DNA from: Bacteroidota bacterium
GTDB lineage: Bacteria > Bacteroidota > Bacteroidia > Cytophagales > Cyclobacteriaceae
Assembly (NCBI GenBank): GCA_018267215.1
Contig: JAFDYX010000021.1
Span: 62,001-126,000 of the forward strand
Length of the DNA: 64,000 nucleotides
Reading direction: 5' to 3'
Shown piece by piece: positions 41,636 through 49,006 of the stretch. The number at the start of each line of letters is the position of its first letter. The stretch's first letter is position 1. The translations under genes and the position numbers were made by a program. A model generated the notes under the pieces. The model had not been told where the DNA came from, made no database searches, and saw only the letters and a program-made list of their open reading frames with translations.

Positions 41636-42910
41636 TTAAACCGGAATAACTACTGTAAACACCGTGCCGTGGCCAGCTTGGGAGGCAACTTCAATACTTC
41701 CGTGAAGTTTTTCTACTGTTTCCTTTACGATATACAACCCCAGGCCTGAACCTTGCGATTTTTCGGAAGCCCGATAAAACATTTCGAATATTCTTGGCAG
41801 ATGGATGGGCTCGATCCCAATGCCATTATCTTCTATCTTTATGTGCAAGTTGCTTTCTTTTTTTTCAGCATGTATTGTTACTGTCTGATCCGAGCGGGCA
41901 ACATTCCGATATTTTAAGGCGTTACCAATCAGGTTATTTAAAATTACCTTCATGCGGGGTTTGTCTGCGTACACTATTAAATCATCTTTTATTACATAAT
42001 TGATCAGGATGTTTTCTGCCTCTGATCCAATTTTCAATCCGTCAGAAACATCTTTTACCAATTCATAAAAATTAAAAAAATCTTGTCGCAGTTCCTGGCG
42101 GGCATTGCGGGAATAGTCTATAATTTCCTGGATGAACACATCTAAGTCTTTGACGCGCGCACCCATGAGGTTGAGGCAGTGCCTGATTTCTTCCACATCA
42201 TGGGTTCGTTGGGCAATCTGAATCAGCCCCAATAGCGAACTGAGCGGAGCGCGTAAATCATGCGAAGCGCTGTACACAAACCGATCTAACTCTCTGTTCA
42301 ATTTCATCAACTGTTGGTTGCTCTGTACGATCTCTTGTTCGGATCTGTAATTGATGTTGATAGAAAAAACCATCAATGCGAAAGTCACTAAAAACGATAC
42401 CATAAAATTGGTGATGACGCTGATTTTTATGTAAAGGGTTGAATAGATTTGAGGCTGTATCAGCGGTGGTAAATCCATGTAATAGGCCACAAAAAAAACA
42501 AGGATAGCCAACGCTGAAAACAAAAAACCTTTTTTTATTTGTTCATGCCCACACAAAGTAAGGGCTACCAGCATATACACAATCAGGTAACTGCTTACCC
42601 CGGTGTGGTTGACATCGTTGTCGGTAAAGGCATACATCAGAAACAGCAGCGTAAAAAGAAAAATACTATTGGCCATCTTAAACTTCACATTGCGGTTCAA
42701 CAAAAAAACAATGGCGCAAAACACAATCAACAATCCATAGTACGGCAAGCTGGCATACATACCGTTGGCCAAATCCAGGCACGTATAAACAATGCCCACC
42801 ACAATGCCTATCATACACAATTGCCCGCGCAGCAACGCACGTCTGTACACATTGGCAGATGGAAATGTGGCCGCGTTCAGGAAGAAACGGTTAAACCAGT
42901 TTTGGTTCAT
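41636..42910 (-). CDS. Membrane sensor histidine kinase
   Basis: 424 residues. About six membrane helices occupy residues 25-190 (GQLCMIGIVVGIVYTCLDLA, YGLLIVFCAIVFLLN, SIFLFTLLFLMYAFT, SYLIVYMLVALTLCG, FLFSALAILVFFVAYYM, NFMVSFLVTFALMVFSI). HisKA with phospho-acceptor His in RFVYSASHDLRAPLSSLLG, HATPase with LNNLIGNALKYRN, IEDNGIGIEPIHLPRIFEMF and GSGLGLYIVKETVEKLHG. No receiver or effector is fused and no regulator gene is directly adjacent in the same orientation except the LytTR regulator 88 nt upstream. It ends 2 nt from the convergent PorP/SprF gene. Confidence 0.92.
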   Translation of the reverse strand: MNQNWFNRFFLNAATFPSANVYRRALLRGQLCMIGIVVGIVYTCLDLANGMYASLPYYGLLIVFCAIVFLLNRNVKFKMANSIFLFTLLFLMYAFTDNDVNHTGVSSYLIVYMLVALTLCGHEQIKKGFLFSALAILVFFVAYYMDLPPLIQPQIYSTLYIKISVITNFMVSFLVTFALMVFSININYRSEQEIVQSNQQLMKLNRELDRFVYSASHDLRAPLSSLLGLIQIAQRTHDVEEIRHCLNLMGARVKDLDVFIQEIIDYSRNARQELRQDFFNFYELVKDVSDGLKIGSEAENILINYVIKDDLIVYADKPRMKVILNNLIGNALKYRNVARSDQTVTIHAEKKESNLHIKIEDNGIGIEPIHLPRIFEMFYRASEKSQGSGLGLYIVKETVEKLHGSIEVASQAGHGTVFTVVIPV

Positions 42911-42998
42911 TTATAACCGAAGATAGAAAATATACGCGAAGGTTTTTATAAAAAATAGAAATGATGGGCTGCCGGGGGTTTGCTGCGGGTTAATACCC

Positions 42999-43709
42999 TT
43001 AGCCCTTTTTTTCTTTCAGCAACTGTTCTACAATTTCGGTTTTTTTATCGCGGCTCATGGGCAGGTGCTTTCCGCCTACAATCAAGTCGCCTCCATCTAT
43101 GGAAGTAATGGCACTGATGGCCACGATAAAGGATTTGTGTGTGCGAATAAAGTGGGGCGGGGGCAGCATTTCTTCTACTGTCTTCATGCGCATGAGGGTA
43201 ACAAATTTTTGCGAAGGAGTATGTATCACCACGTAATTTTCCATACCCTCTACATGAGTAACATCGCGTAATAAAATTTTTTCATAACGGTGGTCGCACT
43301 TGACAAAAAAGAATTCGGCTGTTTGTGGCGTGGGTTTGTTTTTAAGTAAATAAAAATCTCGTGCTTTGTTAGTAGCTTTCAGCAATCGTTCAAACGGAAA
43401 AGGTTTGATGAGGTAATCTAGCACATCCAGTTCATAACCTTGCAGGGCAAAATTAGGGTACGCGGTGGTCATCACAACCATGGGTGGCTGCTTGAGCGAT
43501 TTCAAAAACTCAATACCTGTAATTCTCGGCATCTGGATATCCAAAAACATCAGGTCTATGGGCTCGGCAGCTAAAAGACGGTTAGCTTGCAAAGCATCTT
43601 CGCACACGCCTATCACTTGAATAAAATCAATCTGCTCCAAATAAGATAGCAGCCCCTCGCGGGCCAACGGCTCGTCTTCTACTACAATGGCTTTCAGTTG
43701 TACGCTCAT
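42999..43709 (-). CDS. LytTR-family response regulator
   Basis: 236 residues. Receiver about 1-120: AIVVEDEPLAREGLLSYLE, phospho-Asp in IDLMFLDIQMPRITG, VVMTTAYPNFALQGYE, LDYLIKPFPFERLLKA. LytTR DNA-binding domain about 138-232: FFVKCDHRYEKILLRDVTHVEGMENYVVI, KTVEEMLPPPHFIRTHKSFIV. Its start overlaps the stop of the LytS-like kinase by 4 nt (ATGA), which identifies its partner. Such pairs are very frequent in Bacteroidota. Confidence 0.95.
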   Translation of the reverse strand: MSVQLKAIVVEDEPLAREGLLSYLEQIDFIQVIGVCEDALQANRLLAAEPIDLMFLDIQMPRITGIEFLKSLKQPPMVVMTTAYPNFALQGYELDVLDYLIKPFPFERLLKATNKARDFYLLKNKPTPQTAEFFFVKCDHRYEKILLRDVTHVEGMENYVVIHTPSQKFVTLMRMKTVEEMLPPPHFIRTHKSFIVAISAITSIDGGDLIVGGKHLPMSRDKKTEIVEQLLKEKKG

Positions 43710-44728
43710 GCTACGTGCAGCGTTAGCATAACTTTATAGGAGCCCGGCCGCTCCACTATATTCAAAGAATGTTTGTTGGGGTAGATCAGTTCTAATCTCC
43801 TCTTCACATTTTTGTGCCCTATGCCTCCGGGTGCTATCCGTGCCAGGTTGTCTGTTGTATTATAAAAGTGGGCATTGAAGCGGTGGTCTTCGCGCCAGAG
43901 CCTCACTATAATTTTATTTTCCTCGCCCGAATAGCTTGAAACATATTTGAAAGTATTTTCTAAAAATGGAATGAGCATAAACGGGGCTACTTCAAAGCCC
44001 TGCAAGTCTTCTGACGTGTGGAATTCTATTTTCGTTTTTTCACCTTTTCTGATTTGCTCTAAGCTGACAAAGTTGCGGAGGTACTCTATTTCTTTCTCGA
44101 TACTTATTTTTTCAACCGAGCAATCGTATAATTGAAAGCGGAGCAGATCAGACAGGCGTATCAGTGTATTGGCAGCCTGGTCGGGGTCTTTCTTGATCAA
44201 AAAATAAATACTGTTGATGGCATTAAATAAGAAGTGTGGGTTTACCTGCGCTTTCAAGTATTGCAGCTCGGAAGCTATCCGTTGTTGTTCCATTTTTTCT
44301 ATAGAGCGGTCTGTGCGCATTTTATCTACTACCAATTTTCCGGCACACAAAATCCCTGAAACAAAAACGATCGTCAATACGCCTGTCATAAAAACAAGAA
44401 AGGGACTTTCCGAATAAGGTTTTACTTTATAAAAAAATGAGTAATACATAAAAAGTGAAATAGCAATGGATTGAACCACCACCAGCACAAGTGTGATTAA
44501 AAAAAACAGCTTGTATTTTTTAGCATAGAGATATTTTGGAAAAAGGTAATATGCAATGGTGTAAAATGTACTGGCATGAAAAAGAAAATAAATAAACGTA
44601 ACAAAAAATAACTTCGGCAGGCTTGGGCTGAAGGTTTTGTACGAATAGGTATAAAATACAAAATAGCCTATCCAAAAAATAACATGGTGTATCTTATATC
44701 TGTATAGCTTTTGAAGGTCAGTCTTCAT
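43706..44728 (-). CDS. LytS-like (His_kinase/HATPase) sensor kinase
   Basis: 340 residues. Four membrane helices in the first 140 residues (HVIFWIGYFVFYTYSY, LFFVTFIYFLFHASTFYTIAYYLF, LFFLITLVLVVVQSIAISLFMYY, VFMTGVLTIVFVSGILC). Then the His_kinase motif LKAQVNPHFLFNAINSIYFLI (phospho-acceptor His in NPHFLFN), and an HATPase part with PFMLIPFLENTFKY and GIGHKNVKRRLELIYPN. It pairs with the overlapping LytTR regulator. Signal unknown. Confidence 0.94.
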   Translation of the reverse strand: MKTDLQKLYRYKIHHVIFWIGYFVFYTYSYKTFSPSLPKLFFVTFIYFLFHASTFYTIAYYLFPKYLYAKKYKLFFLITLVLVVVQSIAISLFMYYSFFYKVKPYSESPFLVFMTGVLTIVFVSGILCAGKLVVDKMRTDRSIEKMEQQRIASELQYLKAQVNPHFLFNAINSIYFLIKKDPDQAANTLIRLSDLLRFQLYDCSVEKISIEKEIEYLRNFVSLEQIRKGEKTKIEFHTSEDLQGFEVAPFMLIPFLENTFKYVSSYSGEENKIIVRLWREDHRFNAHFYNTTDNLARIAPGGIGHKNVKRRLELIYPNKHSLNIVERPGSYKVMLTLHVA

Positions 44729-45031
44729 TTTTTAATGTTTTTAATTTGGCCTCTTCCTGTTGCCTCGTCCTAAAACGAAATTACACTTTCACTTCTATCT
44801 ATTAAAAAAGGATTGACCAAAAGCATTAAATTGTTGATAAAATGTACAACTGCCTGCCTATCCTTCTACCGAAACAAGGGGGAGCGTATTGAAAACATTT
44901 GCCTGATCAGTTGTTTCTCCGGCCTTCTATTTATCGGGTTTAGTGCAGGTGGTCAAGCCGGAAGAGCAAATGGTCAAAAAATAGTCTTCATCAACAGGAA
45001 TGATCCGTTACAACAGAAAAAAACAATCAAC
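44729..45031. other. Divergent intergenic region (303 nt)
   Basis: Lies between the LytS-like kinase and the alpha/beta hydrolase, so it should hold two promoters. An open frame in phase with the hydrolase extends back to a TTG at 44813 but gives a sequence without signal-peptide character ahead of a good one, so I treat it as untranslated. No clear TAnnTTTG element was found. Confidence 0.5.
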
Positions 45032-45883
45032 ATGAAAACAAAAATTTTATTTATTGCAGTAACTGCTTTAATGTTAAGCCGGGCTGATGCGCAGCAGATG
45101 TTTACTGTGGATGTGAAGGGACAGGGCAAACCGATTATTTTTATCCACGGGTTGTACTGCTCTGGCGAGGTGTGGAATGAAACCGTAGATCGGTACAAAA
45201 AAAATTACGAATGCCATGTGCTTACGCTGGCCGGTTTTGGCGGCAATGCCCCAAAGCTGAGCGAGCACTTTCTGGAAGACGTAAAAAATGATGTGGTGGC
45301 TTATGCCAAGAAGCTGAAGAAGCCCATTTTAGTGGGGCACAGCATGGGTGGTTTCATTTCGTTTTGGGCAGCAGCCAGCGGAACGGGTGTATTTGAAAAA
45401 GTGATTGCCGTAGATGGCCTCCCGTTTCTCACGGCCATCCAAATGCCGGGGTCAACATCTGAAACAGCCAAGCCCATGGCGGCAACAGTAAAATCTCAAA
45501 TGGGAAACCAAACACCCGAGCAAATTGAAGCCGGGCAGAAAATGTATTTGCCCACCATGATTACCAGCCCCGAGCGTATTGCCCAAGTTGCCAAAATTGC
45601 ATCGAGGTCAGACTCAAATACCCAGGCTGAGGTGATGTACGAAATGCTCACCACCGATTTACGGCAAACAGTTTCCTCAATTGATTGTCCTGTATTGTTA
45701 ATGGGAGCATGGATTGGCTACAAGCAATATGGCGCCACACACGAAAGGGTAGAAAAAGGTTATGCCCAGCAAGTGGCTACCATAAAAAATGCTAAAGTAG
45801 AAATAACAGACACGGCCAAGCATTTTATTTTCTACGATGAGCCGGCTTGGTTTTACGAAAAATTGGATGCTTTCTTGAAATAG
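45032..45883 (+). CDS. Exported alpha/beta hydrolase
   Basis: 283 residues from the ATG at 45032, giving the signal peptide MKTKILFIAVTALMLSRADA. The alpha/beta hydrolase_1 fold is clear: KPIIFIHGLYCSGEVWNE (oxyanion HG), VLTLAGFGGNAP, nucleophile elbow ILVGHSMGGFIS (Ser in GHSMG), a catalytic acid probably in LLMGAWIGYKQYG-following region, and terminal His in DTAKHFIFYDEP. Periplasmic location is predicted. Substrate unknown; the family includes esterases, haloperoxidase-like and acyl hydrolases. Monocistronic, convergent with the small membrane protein gene. Confidence 0.88.
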   Translation: MKTKILFIAVTALMLSRADAQQMFTVDVKGQGKPIIFIHGLYCSGEVWNETVDRYKKNYECHVLTLAGFGGNAPKLSEHFLEDVKNDVVAYAKKLKKPILVGHSMGGFISFWAAASGTGVFEKVIAVDGLPFLTAIQMPGSTSETAKPMAATVKSQMGNQTPEQIEAGQKMYLPTMITSPERIAQVAKIASRSDSNTQAEVMYEMLTTDLRQTVSSIDCPVLLMGAWIGYKQYGATHERVEKGYAQQVATIKNAKVEITDTAKHFIFYDEPAWFYEKLDAFLK

Positions 45884-45890
45884 CTTTATA

Positions 45891-46190
45891 CTAACAGTAG
45901 CCGGTAAATATTCCGGCTACTGTTTGCTGGGAGGGGAGGCTCACATAAGAGCCTTTTTGATTTTTATTTTTCTCGCGGTCGCGCTCTAATTTCACCATCC
46001 AAAAAGATACCAGCAACAAAAGCAGAATCAAAATAATGGCTACCAAAAATGAGAAAACAAAAATCCGCCTGGTCCATTTTTTTTGTTTTTCGCGTTCGTG
46101 TTGCTTCAAAAGCGAGGCATAGTTGCGGTGGCGGTGCAAGGTGGCATCGGCAAGCAATTCTTTTCTAAGTTTAATTTCACTCTTGGCCAT
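45891..46190 (-). CDS. Small single-pass membrane protein following an ECF sigma gene
   Basis: 99 residues. A charged N-terminal half (KSEIKLRKELLADATLHRHR, LLKQHEREKQKKWTRR) predicted cytoplasmic, one membrane helix (FVFSFLVAIILILLLLLVSF, about 45-65), then a short basic external tail. Its start overlaps the ECF sigma gene by 14 nt, so the two are translationally coupled. Position suggests an anti-sigma role, but the zinc-binding HxxxCxxC motif of common anti-sigma factors is absent; no named family recognised. The stop codon lies inside a 12-bp perfect hairpin. Confidence 0.75.
   Translation of the reverse strand: MAKSEIKLRKELLADATLHRHRNYASLLKQHEREKQKKWTRRIFVFSFLVAIILILLLLLVSFWMVKLERDREKNKNQKGSYVSLPSQQTVAGIFTGYC
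45893..45924. terminator. 12-bp perfect hairpin between convergent genes
   Basis: AACAGTAGCCGG (45893-45904) and CCGGCTACTGTT (45913-45924) form a perfect stem with an 8-nt loop. No T-run on either side; it may work as a bidirectional transcript end for the hydrolase and the sigma/membrane protein operon, overlapping the coding end of the latter. Confidence 0.5.
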
Positions 46191-46737
46191 ACCTGATTTT
46201 CATATTGAATTTCTTGCGAAGTTTATCCAATGCCCGGTAGGTGCGCATCTTGGCCCCGCTTTCGGTAATCTCGAGTATAAATGCAATTTCCTTAAAATCC
46301 TTGTCTTCAAAAAAACGAAGTTGCAATACTTCCAGCATATCGGTAGGCAGTTCTTGCATCAACTGCAACAGTTGTTTGATCTGCTCTTCAGAATAATCTT
46401 CCTGCTGCACAAACAACTCGCGCAGACGCACTTCTTCGAGGCTGAAGATTTTTTGTTTTCTGGTTTTTCGGTAGTGTTTGTTTACTTCGTTGGCGGCAAT
46501 GCGGTAAAGCCAGGCAGAAAAAGGGAGCCCCCGGTATTCAAACTTGGAGAGGTTATTTAATGCCGATAAAAATGTTTGCGAGCACAGGTCGGCCGTTAGT
46601 TCTTCATTGTCAATCTGGTTGTAGATAAAGCGGAAGATGCGATCAAAATATTTTTCATACACTGCCCCGAAAGCGGAAGGATCTTTCTTGGATCGGTTAA
46701 TCACTTCATACTCTTGCCGTATCTCTTCTTCCGTCAT
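46177..46737 (-). CDS. ECF-type RNA polymerase sigma factor
   Basis: 186 residues. Region 2 (FGAVYEKYFDRIFRFIYNQI, DNEELTADLCSQTFLSALNN, GLPFSAWLYRIAANEVNKHYRK) recognises the -10-like element, region 4 (LPTDMLEVLQLRFFEDKDFK, EIAFILEITESGAKMRTYRALDKLRKKF) the -35-like element. Length and the short linker are typical of ECF sigma factors. It is coupled to a small membrane protein gene (14-nt overlap) and divergent from a 68-residue protein gene 39 nt away. Target regulon unknown. Confidence 0.93.
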   Translation of the reverse strand: MTEEEIRQEYEVINRSKKDPSAFGAVYEKYFDRIFRFIYNQIDNEELTADLCSQTFLSALNNLSKFEYRGLPFSAWLYRIAANEVNKHYRKTRKQKIFSLEEVRLRELFVQQEDYSEEQIKQLLQLMQELPTDMLEVLQLRFFEDKDFKEIAFILEITESGAKMRTYRALDKLRKKFNMKIRYGQE

Positions 46738-46776
46738 ACAATGAAGATAGTTTAAATTCTTACATATCTTGCCGTC

Positions 46777-46983
46777 ATGAAAGGATTGGCCTTCAGTTCG
46801 CTCCGGGTCGGAAAAAAATACCGGCTTACCAACTTTGGTGAATCCAGCGAGTTCATTGTCGAGCGCATGGTGGGGCGTGAAGATTTTGAAATAAAGGATT
46901 TATACACACTGGAACGATGCCGCCTGAAAGACCTTTTCAAATTCGGAAAAGGAAAAGATTTTGAGATACGAGAAATGGATTGA
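46777..46983 (+). CDS. Small conserved-looking hypothetical protein (68 residues)
   Basis: 68 residues, ATG at 46777. The sequence reads as a compact beta-rich domain: LRVGKKYRLTNFGESSEFIVERMVG then DFEIKDLYTLERCRLKDLF and KGKDFEIREM, similar to short SH3-like proteins seen in Bacteroidota; I cannot name the family. It is divergent from the ECF sigma gene with only 39 nt between start codons, so their promoters overlap. Codon use is normal for the region, which supports a real gene. Confidence 0.65.
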   Translation: MKGLAFSSLRVGKKYRLTNFGESSEFIVERMVGREDFEIKDLYTLERCRLKDLFKFGKGKDFEIREMD

Positions 46984-47035
46984 CCCAAGTGAATGAAGAA
47001 CCCTCAACTGAGTTCTCCATTCACCCGGCCAACGG

Positions 47036-48640
47036 TTACAGGCCGCCCACCAATTTGTCTTTGGGGTATTTCACTTCGTACTTAAAAACTATCTTCTTGG
47101 TTTCGTTGGGCTGAAGGGATAAATCCCAAACAAGTTTTCCGGTTTCTTTGTTGTATTTCGCGTTGGCTAAATCAACGGCAGTAACTTCGATCTGGCTGTT
47201 TTGCGAAACGGGAATTTGGTCTTCGAGCGTGATCCTGACAGGCTCTGATTTGGTGTTGCGCACAGACAACTCCCACGCATAAAATTCTCTTTGGTTCGAT
47301 CCGATAAATTTGCGCGAAGTAAGTTCTTTCAGTTTTTCGCGCTTCACCACAATCCGTTTGTCGCGGCCAAGCGAAAGCGAAAGTGTGTCTTTGATATTGT
47401 TCGGGTCTATCTGCGACTTGCCCGTGAAAGTGCCCTCAAAGAAAATGTTGGCTTCGCCCGGCAGCAAGCTCAATTCCTCCCAGCCGGTAACTTGTGCCAA
47501 TAAAAATGCGTCATTATCAAGTTTAGGAGCAGCCGAATATTGGTAGGTGGCTTTCAGTTCATAATTGCGGATGTCAACCAGCGTTGGTTTGTTGGCCGAT
47601 AAAACAGTGTAGGGCAAAGAAATATCAAACTCGGTATTCAACGAAGTTTGTACGGTCGAAACATAATCGGCCAGTGCCGGGGCTGGTACTACCTCACCTG
47701 CCATCTCTTCGGCTTCTTTTTTCATAGCTTTCGAGCGGAGCATTTTTAAATTATCTGTCATAGAATATGTTGCCCGGGCGGGTTGATAAAAATTAAGATA
47801 CCAGGCGTACAACTCCGGCTTCAGGCCACTTTGGTTGGGGTTGGCCGTAGATAGTTTAAGTTTTACATTGTTCCAGTCTTCGCCTGTGCTTTGAAAAACA
47901 TTGGCTTTGTAACTCAACTGAATCGGATTTTTTGTGTTGATCGCACGGATGTCGTACTGGGGCATCCACCCGGCATTGGTTACCACGTAGCTGATCTGCA
48001 AGGTGGCAGCGGCAGGTGAATCAGTCGAAACGCTAATTGCAATCTCGCTGGTGTTGCGTTGGTACAGTTCGTTCTGTGTGTTGATTTGGCTCTGGATTTT
48101 TTGCATCCTCTCATTCAGTTTTTTGATTTTATCGTCTTCTTTTATCCGCGACAGAGCAATATCGTTCAGCCGCGTACGGTAAAAATCTGCCATGGCTTTC
48201 AGTTCATTCACCGTTAGGTTTGTATTGGCGCCCCCTATTTTCTGGTTGCTTATCAACAGCTGTTCTTCTTTGTTTAGTATTTCTTTCTGGCTCTGCTCCA
48301 TTATTACCTGTGTCTGCACTAACGATAGCGAGTCTTTCAGTGTCTTCAATGCTTTGGGCATACTCAACTCCGACAAATAATTTTGTTGATGGCTGGTACC
48401 GAGAATGATAAAGTTGCCGCGCCCCGATACCTGAATGCTGTTGGGATCCAGCATGGAGGTGAGACCGTCCACCACCAATGTTGACTTGCCGGCAGGCAAC
48501 GTGGCATGCACTTCGCGTGTTATTTGTGCCCGGTTGAGGAAGACCGTTACATCGGTAATTTTGGATGTGGTTTTTTGAGTTGGTTGTGCGGCAGCCGCTA
48601 AACTGGCGGCCAGCATCAGGGAGGATAAGTGAAATTTCAT
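47036..48640 (-). CDS. DUF4139/DUF4140 (mucoidy inhibitor A-like) exported protein
   Basis: 534 residues. Signal peptide MKFHLSSLMLAASLAAAAQ. N-terminal DUF4140 (ITDVTVFLNRAQITREVHAT, GKSTLVVDGLTSMLDPNSIQ, GRGNFIILGT), a central coiled coil (about 95-190, with NKEEQLLISNQKIG and KIKKLNERMQKIQSQINTQ), then DUF4139 (about 200-534: LQISYVVTNAGWMPQYDIRA, YKANVFQSTGEDWNNVKLKL, and a C-terminal KNTKSEPVRITLEDQIPVSQ-like region, ending in KIVFKYEVKYPKDK). The MuiA name comes from a suggested link to exopolysaccharide control; activity unknown. It is divergent from the threonine operon. Confidence 0.9.
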   Translation of the reverse strand: MKFHLSSLMLAASLAAAAQPTQKTTSKITDVTVFLNRAQITREVHATLPAGKSTLVVDGLTSMLDPNSIQVSGRGNFIILGTSHQQNYLSELSMPKALKTLKDSLSLVQTQVIMEQSQKEILNKEEQLLISNQKIGGANTNLTVNELKAMADFYRTRLNDIALSRIKEDDKIKKLNERMQKIQSQINTQNELYQRNTSEIAISVSTDSPAAATLQISYVVTNAGWMPQYDIRAINTKNPIQLSYKANVFQSTGEDWNNVKLKLSTANPNQSGLKPELYAWYLNFYQPARATYSMTDNLKMLRSKAMKKEAEEMAGEVVPAPALADYVSTVQTSLNTEFDISLPYTVLSANKPTLVDIRNYELKATYQYSAAPKLDNDAFLLAQVTGWEELSLLPGEANIFFEGTFTGKSQIDPNNIKDTLSLSLGRDKRIVVKREKLKELTSRKFIGSNQREFYAWELSVRNTKSEPVRITLEDQIPVSQNSQIEVTAVDLANAKYNKETGKLVWDLSLQPNETKKIVFKYEVKYPKDKLVGGL

Positions 48641-48821
48641 ATTGTTGTTTTATTGGTCAGGATGCTACCGCTTCCTGCTTTCCATAAAGCAAAGTTAGAT
48701 TTTTTTTATCCTTACAAGTGTTCTGTTAGGGTGAAGGAATCGTTTGCGGCAGCTTATCAAAATATTTTTAGTCGTATTTTTTTGCAGAATTGATTCTCTT
48801 TCAATTTCTTCGCTGTTGTAA

Positions 48822-48917
48822 ATGCAATCATCGCATCTCATATCTATCTCAGCAGCTACTGTTTCCTTCACAGGAACAGGCGCTACTATTATTACCACCA
48901 CCATTATTACGGGGTAA
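48822..48917 (+). CDS. thrL: Threonine operon leader peptide
   Basis: A 31-codon frame from ATG at 48822 to TAA at 48915, 89 nt before thrA. It contains eight Thr and six Ile codons and ends ATIITTTIITG, closely paralleling the TTITTTITITTG end of E. coli ThrL. Downstream is an inverted repeat (48952-48970). The arrangement matches transcriptional attenuation by stalling at Thr/Ile codons when charged tRNAs are scarce. Similarity was recognised by eye; the frame lies in an otherwise empty region and is preceded by no clear Shine-Dalgarno, normal for this phylum. Confidence 0.8.
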   Translation: MQSSHLISISAATVSFTGTGATIITTTIITG

Positions 48918-48951
48918 CCCGTTGCATACACCATATCCCCCCTACCATTAT

Positions 48952-48970
48952 GCCGTTTCCAGGAAGCGGC
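48952..48970 (+). promoter_or_regulatory. Attenuator-like hairpin between thrL and thrA
   Basis: GCCGTTTCC and GGAAGCGGC pair (one G-U) around a single A, so the working loop is larger. It lies 34 nt after the leader stop. The following CTCTGATCC is only moderately T-rich, so terminator strength is uncertain. An upstream ACGGG/CCCGT hairpin overlaps the leader stop codon and could be the competing structure. Confidence 0.5.
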
Positions 48971-49006
48971 CTCTGATCCATCCTATTCCATCCTATAATT
49001 ATAAAA

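Noticed and set aside
44813-45031. Longer N-terminal start for the alpha/beta hydrolase
   Set aside because: The extension starts with TTG and puts 73 residues in front of a good signal peptide at the ATG 45032; more likely untranslated.
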